Part shown: positions 61,913 through 64,000 of the stretch, piece by piece
Position numbering within the stretch: the stretch's first letter is position 1
Layout: each line of letters starts with the position of its first letter
NCBI RefSeq assembly: GCF_015704895.1
Contig: NZ_JADQWB010000010.1
Span: 116,983 to 180,982 of the forward strand
Origin: Agrobacterium leguminum
Lineage (GTDB): Bacteria; Pseudomonadota; Alphaproteobacteria; Rhizobiales; Rhizobiaceae
Length of the DNA: 64,000 bases
Reading direction: 5' to 3'
Position numbers and translations under genes: made by a program
The notes under the pieces: generated by a model
What the model was told of the DNA's origin: nothing
The model's input: the letters and a program-made list of their open reading frames with translations, nothing else
The model's database searches: none

Positions 61913-62335
61913 ATGGCGATTGAACGCACATTTTCGATGATCAAGCCGGACGCAACCAAGCGTAACCTGACGGGCGCGATCACCAAGGTATTTGAAGACA
62001 ACGGCCTGCGCGTCGTCGCCTCCAAGCGCGTCTGGATGAGCAAGCGCGAAGCCGAAGGCTTCTACGCCGTTCACAAAGAGCGTCCCTTCTTCGGCGAACT
62101 CGTTGAAGGCATGACCTCCGGCCCGACCATCGTTCAGGTTCTGGAAGGCGAAAACGCCATCCTGAAGAACCGCGAAATCATGGGCGCCACCAACCCGGCC
62201 CAGGCCGCTGAAGGCACCATCCGCAAGACCTTCGCGCTCTCCATCGGCGAAAACTCCGTTCACGGTTCCGACGCTCCGGAAACCGCCGCACAGGAAATCG
62301 CCTACTGGTTCGCCGAAACGGAAATCGTCGGCTGA
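61913..62335 (+). CDS. ndk: Nucleoside diphosphate kinase
   Basis: 140 aa. Balances NTP pools by phosphate transfer through H117 ([12 protein letters not shown]). [11 protein letters not shown] and [15 protein letters not shown] are canonical. AGGAAAAGG site ahead of the ATG. Confidence 0.98.
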   Translation: MAIERTFSMIKPDATKRNLTGAITKVFEDNGLRVVASKRVWMSKREAEGFYAVHKERPFFGELVEGMTSGPTIVQVLEGENAILKNREIMGATNPAQAAEGTIRKTFALSIGENSVHGSDAPETAAQEIAYWFAETEIVG

Positions 62336-62403
62336 TTCAATATCTCAACGGCTTGAATCGCTGTTGCAGGCGATTGTGTGAAGCTGCTGAAAAGACTCGA
62401 AGA

Positions 62404-62430
62404 AACGGAGCCGAAAGGCTCCGTTTTTTT
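62404..62430 (+). terminator. Terminator of ndk
   Basis: CGGAGCC, loop GAAA, GGCTCCG, then seven T: textbook intrinsic terminator 70 nt past the stop. Confidence 0.95.
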
Positions 62431-62486
62431 GTTTTGGAGCGCTGCCTGCAAGATAGTGCGTTTCTGCGGAGACCTCACTTCATACT

Positions 62487-62599
62487 CCGTCACCCCGGAC
62501 TGGATCCGGGGTCCAGCGCGATCAAGTCCTTGATCGCAAAGACTCTTACGCCACGCAGACGCGCGGCGGCTGGATGCCGGGTCAAGCCCGGCATGACGG
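62487..62599. repeat. Alphaproteobacterial palindromic repeat element
   Basis: Imperfect inverted repeat: CCGTCACCCCGGACTGGATC ... and a right arm GCTGGATGCCGGGTCAAGCC ending GCATGACGG. A perfect inner stem GCGATCAAG-TC-CTTGATCGC lies at 62517-62536. Sequences of this type (CCCGG-CT-GA-CCGG-TCCAGC) are common between genes in Rhizobiales and other alphaproteobacteria. Different in sequence from the two elements at 12 and 29.5 kb. Confidence 0.8.
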
Positions 62600-62653
62600 A
62601 AGAGAGGTTTGCCACCCCCTACAGAGAACTGAGCCTAAGGCTGCAATTTTTTG

Positions 62654-63166
62654 TTAGGACGCCGGACACCCCTGAACCGGTCGCATATCCGTCGTGCCAT
62701 CCGGTTTGAACACCTCCGGATTGGGCGTATAAAGCGGGCCGACCACCAGCGGCTTGGCGGGAAGAAGCGACTGGTCGGTGTCGGAGCGGATCGTGGTTTC
62801 GATGGTCTGAAGGATGTCGCCTTCCGGCCCCTTGATGCGGATGGTGACCTTATAGGGCCGGTCCTGCTTCACACATTCCACCGGTGGGCTCTGAACCGTG
62901 ATCTTTTCGTCTTTCGGGAAAATCTTCTCGCGGCTGGTGAGGTCTGGACCGCCGCGCGGGTTTTCGAACGTCGCTTCCACCGTGCTGCCTTCGCGAACGG
63001 GCGCGATGCGCTGGAGGGTCACCAAATAGGTGGCGATGGCGACGCGATAGTTGAAAACGAACATCCGGCCGGAAACCTTCGCCACTTCGCGCGGTTCGTC
63101 CCGCTGGCAGCCTGAAAGAGCGAGCATTCCCGCAATCGCCAGCAAGGGAAGGGCAATTCTTCTCAT
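62654..63166 (-). CDS. Uncharacterised lipoprotein
   Basis: 170 aa. Signal peptide and lipobox MRRIALPLLAIAGMLALSGC (Cys20). The mature part has a mostly beta character (VSGRMFVFNYRVAIATYLVTLQRI, GSTVEATFENPRGG) and a C-terminal Cys. Start 63166 overlaps the CGNR gene stop (ATGA). No family recognised. Confidence 0.8.
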   Translation of the reverse strand: MRRIALPLLAIAGMLALSGCQRDEPREVAKVSGRMFVFNYRVAIATYLVTLQRIAPVREGSTVEATFENPRGGPDLTSREKIFPKDEKITVQSPPVECVKQDRPYKVTIRIKGPEGDILQTIETTIRSDTDQSLLPAKPLVVGPLYTPNPEVFKPDGTTDMRPVQGCPAS

Positions 63167-63714
63167 GATCGCACGTCCTTCTTCCGGTGATAGTGCCGGC
63201 TGGCTTTCTGCCGGTTGCCGCAAACCGCCATATCGCACCAGATCCGGCTTCTGTTCTTGCTGCGGTCGATGAAAAGCCAGCCGCAATTGCCGCAGATCCG
63301 CAGCCGCTCCTTTGTCTCACCGGCAAGCAGCGAGAGGGCGGAATGGGCGGTGGCGTTGCCGAGGCTTTCGGCAAGCGGAAACGTCCGCAGCGCCGTGCCG
63401 CAGGCGAAGAGAAGCCCGGCCAGCCTGCCGTCGCCATCGTCGCCGCCGGTAATGGCGGCGCGGAAATAATCGTCGACAGCCTCGCGAAGATCGAGAAAAA
63501 CCGCCTGCTTTTCCGCCTCGGGCGCGATGAGCGTGGGAAACCTGTCACGTTCCGCACCGAGCCTTGTAGCCGCTTCGGCAAAGGCCGCGATCTGCGCCGG
63601 CACGGCAAAACGGTCGACTGATTTTGCCGCATCCGAGCGCAGGATCACGCTATTGGCGACATCCAGTGCCAATGCGCCGCCTGCGAAACGATGTTCTGTC
63701 CAGCGAAAGGTCAT
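63163..63714 (-). CDS. CGNR zinc-finger (ABATE domain) regulator
   Basis: 183 aa. An N-terminal ABATE-like helical domain and a C-terminal CGNR finger with CGNCGWLFIDRSKNRSRIWCDMAVCGNRQKASRHYHR, a stress-type putative transcription factor. Divergent from a LivH-type permease across a 36-bp palindrome, which it probably binds. Start 63714 (MTFRWTEH) chosen over a TTG at 63735 that would lie inside the palindrome. Confidence 0.9.
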   Translation of the reverse strand: MTFRWTEHRFAGGALALDVANSVILRSDAAKSVDRFAVPAQIAAFAEAATRLGAERDRFPTLIAPEAEKQAVFLDLREAVDDYFRAAITGGDDGDGRLAGLLFACGTALRTFPLAESLGNATAHSALSLLAGETKERLRICGNCGWLFIDRSKNRSRIWCDMAVCGNRQKASRHYHRKKDVRS

Positions 63715-63721
63715 GCTGCAT

Positions 63722-63757
63722 ATTATAACTGTCAAAATTGGTTTTAACAGTTATAAT
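63722..63757. promoter_or_regulatory. 36-bp near-perfect palindrome, likely operator
   Basis: ATTATAACTGT (63722-63732), inner AAAA ... TTTT and the exact mirror ACAGTTATAAT (63747-63757). It lies 8 bp from the CGNR start and 18 bp from the permease start, so a bound protein would block both. Confidence 0.7.
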
Positions 63758-63775
63758 CATGGCGGGAGGACGCGT

Positions 63776-64000
63776 TTGGCCTATTTCCTGCAACAATTGC
63801 TGAATGCCGTGCCGGTCGCCTCGCTTTATGCGGTTCTGGCCTTTGGCTATGCCATCGCTTTTTCGGTCACCAAACGCGCCGATGTCACCTATGGCGCCAT
63901 ATTCGCCTTTGCCGGCCAGACCTGCCTGTTATTTGCCGATTTCGGCTGGAACCGGCTGTGGCTGGTTCTGCCGGCAACATTGGCGCTCGGGGCGGGGGCG
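63776..64000 (+). CDS. LivH-type branched-chain amino acid ABC permease (partial, runs off window)
   Basis: 75 residues visible: LAYFLQQLLNAVPVASLYAVLAFGYAIAFSVTKRADVTYGAIFAFAGQ then further hydrophobic helices. This is the N-terminus of a LivH-like permease. TTG start at 63776 with a strong GGAGGA site; an ATG at 63759 is out of frame. The rest of the transporter should lie beyond the window. Confidence 0.85.
   Translation, partial: MAYFLQQLLNAVPVASLYAVLAFGYAIAFSVTKRADVTYGAIFAFAGQTCLLFADFGWNRLWLVLPATLALGAGA

Noticed and set aside
62487..62599. CRISPR-like repeat
   Set aside because: Only one pair of inverted arms, no regular direct repeats or spacers, and no cas genes.

Overview
This window reads as core chromosome of a Rhizobiaceae alphaproteobacterium, most likely Agrobacterium (A. 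tumefaciens species complex). That is an inference from three things: GC-rich coding with G/C third positions, the gene orders (rpsF-rpsR-DUF2232-rplI...dnaB...alr...radA-cvpA-purF; fabD-fabG-acpP-fabF-mltG-yicC-gmk; lptF-lptG-lptD-surA-pdxA-rsmA), and a second monofunctional division-type PBP standing outside a dcw cluster. I see no tRNA, rRNA, CRISPR, transposase, prophage or plasmid feature.

Layout. 0-8 kb: phospholipid synthesis (pssA, psd), an Atm1-type ABC exporter, a LysM envelope protein, a LOG phosphoribohydrolase and a PBP3-like transpeptidase with a canonical CtrA box upstream. 8-14.5 kb: a RarD permease, a five-gene translationally coupled chain (DUF559 - three tandem GFA proteins - proline iminopeptidase), a palindromic repeat, cysS and an SDR. 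14.6-32.4 kb: a conserved housekeeping block (purF, cvpA, radA, alr, dnaB, rplI, DUF2232, rpsR, rpsF) broken by three accessory inserts: a ParDE toxin-antitoxin pair, an AraC/azlCD/ABC exporter segment, and a MarR/MFS/EmrA efflux operon.

32.4-40.7 kb: an aldo/keto reductase, then type II fatty-acid synthesis (fabD, fabG, acpP, fabF) running into mltG, yicC and gmk. 40.8-41.7 kb: an unrecognised, AT-richer two-gene unit (a small protein with a hydrophobic C-terminal half, and a lipoprotein) with its own promoter. 42-49.8 kb: the LPS-export/outer-membrane operon lptF-lptG-lptD-surA-like-pdxA-rsmA. 50-52 kb: pepA and holC.

52.2-60.9 kb holds four separate c-di-GMP proteins (GAF-GGDEF, membrane GGDEF, 5TM-degenerate GGDEF-EAL, soluble GGDEF), interleaved with a galactose-dehydrogenase-like gene, an AT-rich non-coding stretch and an ABC-F ATPase. 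The end carries a LigE-like GST, ndk, a common alphaproteobacterial palindromic repeat, a lipoprotein and CGNR-type regulator pair, and the start of a LivH-type permease. The regulator and permease diverge from a 36-bp near-perfect palindrome that looks like an operator.

The most promising unexplained items are the DUF559-GFAx3-pip chain, the orphan lipoprotein unit, the c-di-GMP cluster, the CGNR/permease operator and the CtrA box ahead of the PBP. None is proven to be a new system from sequence alone.
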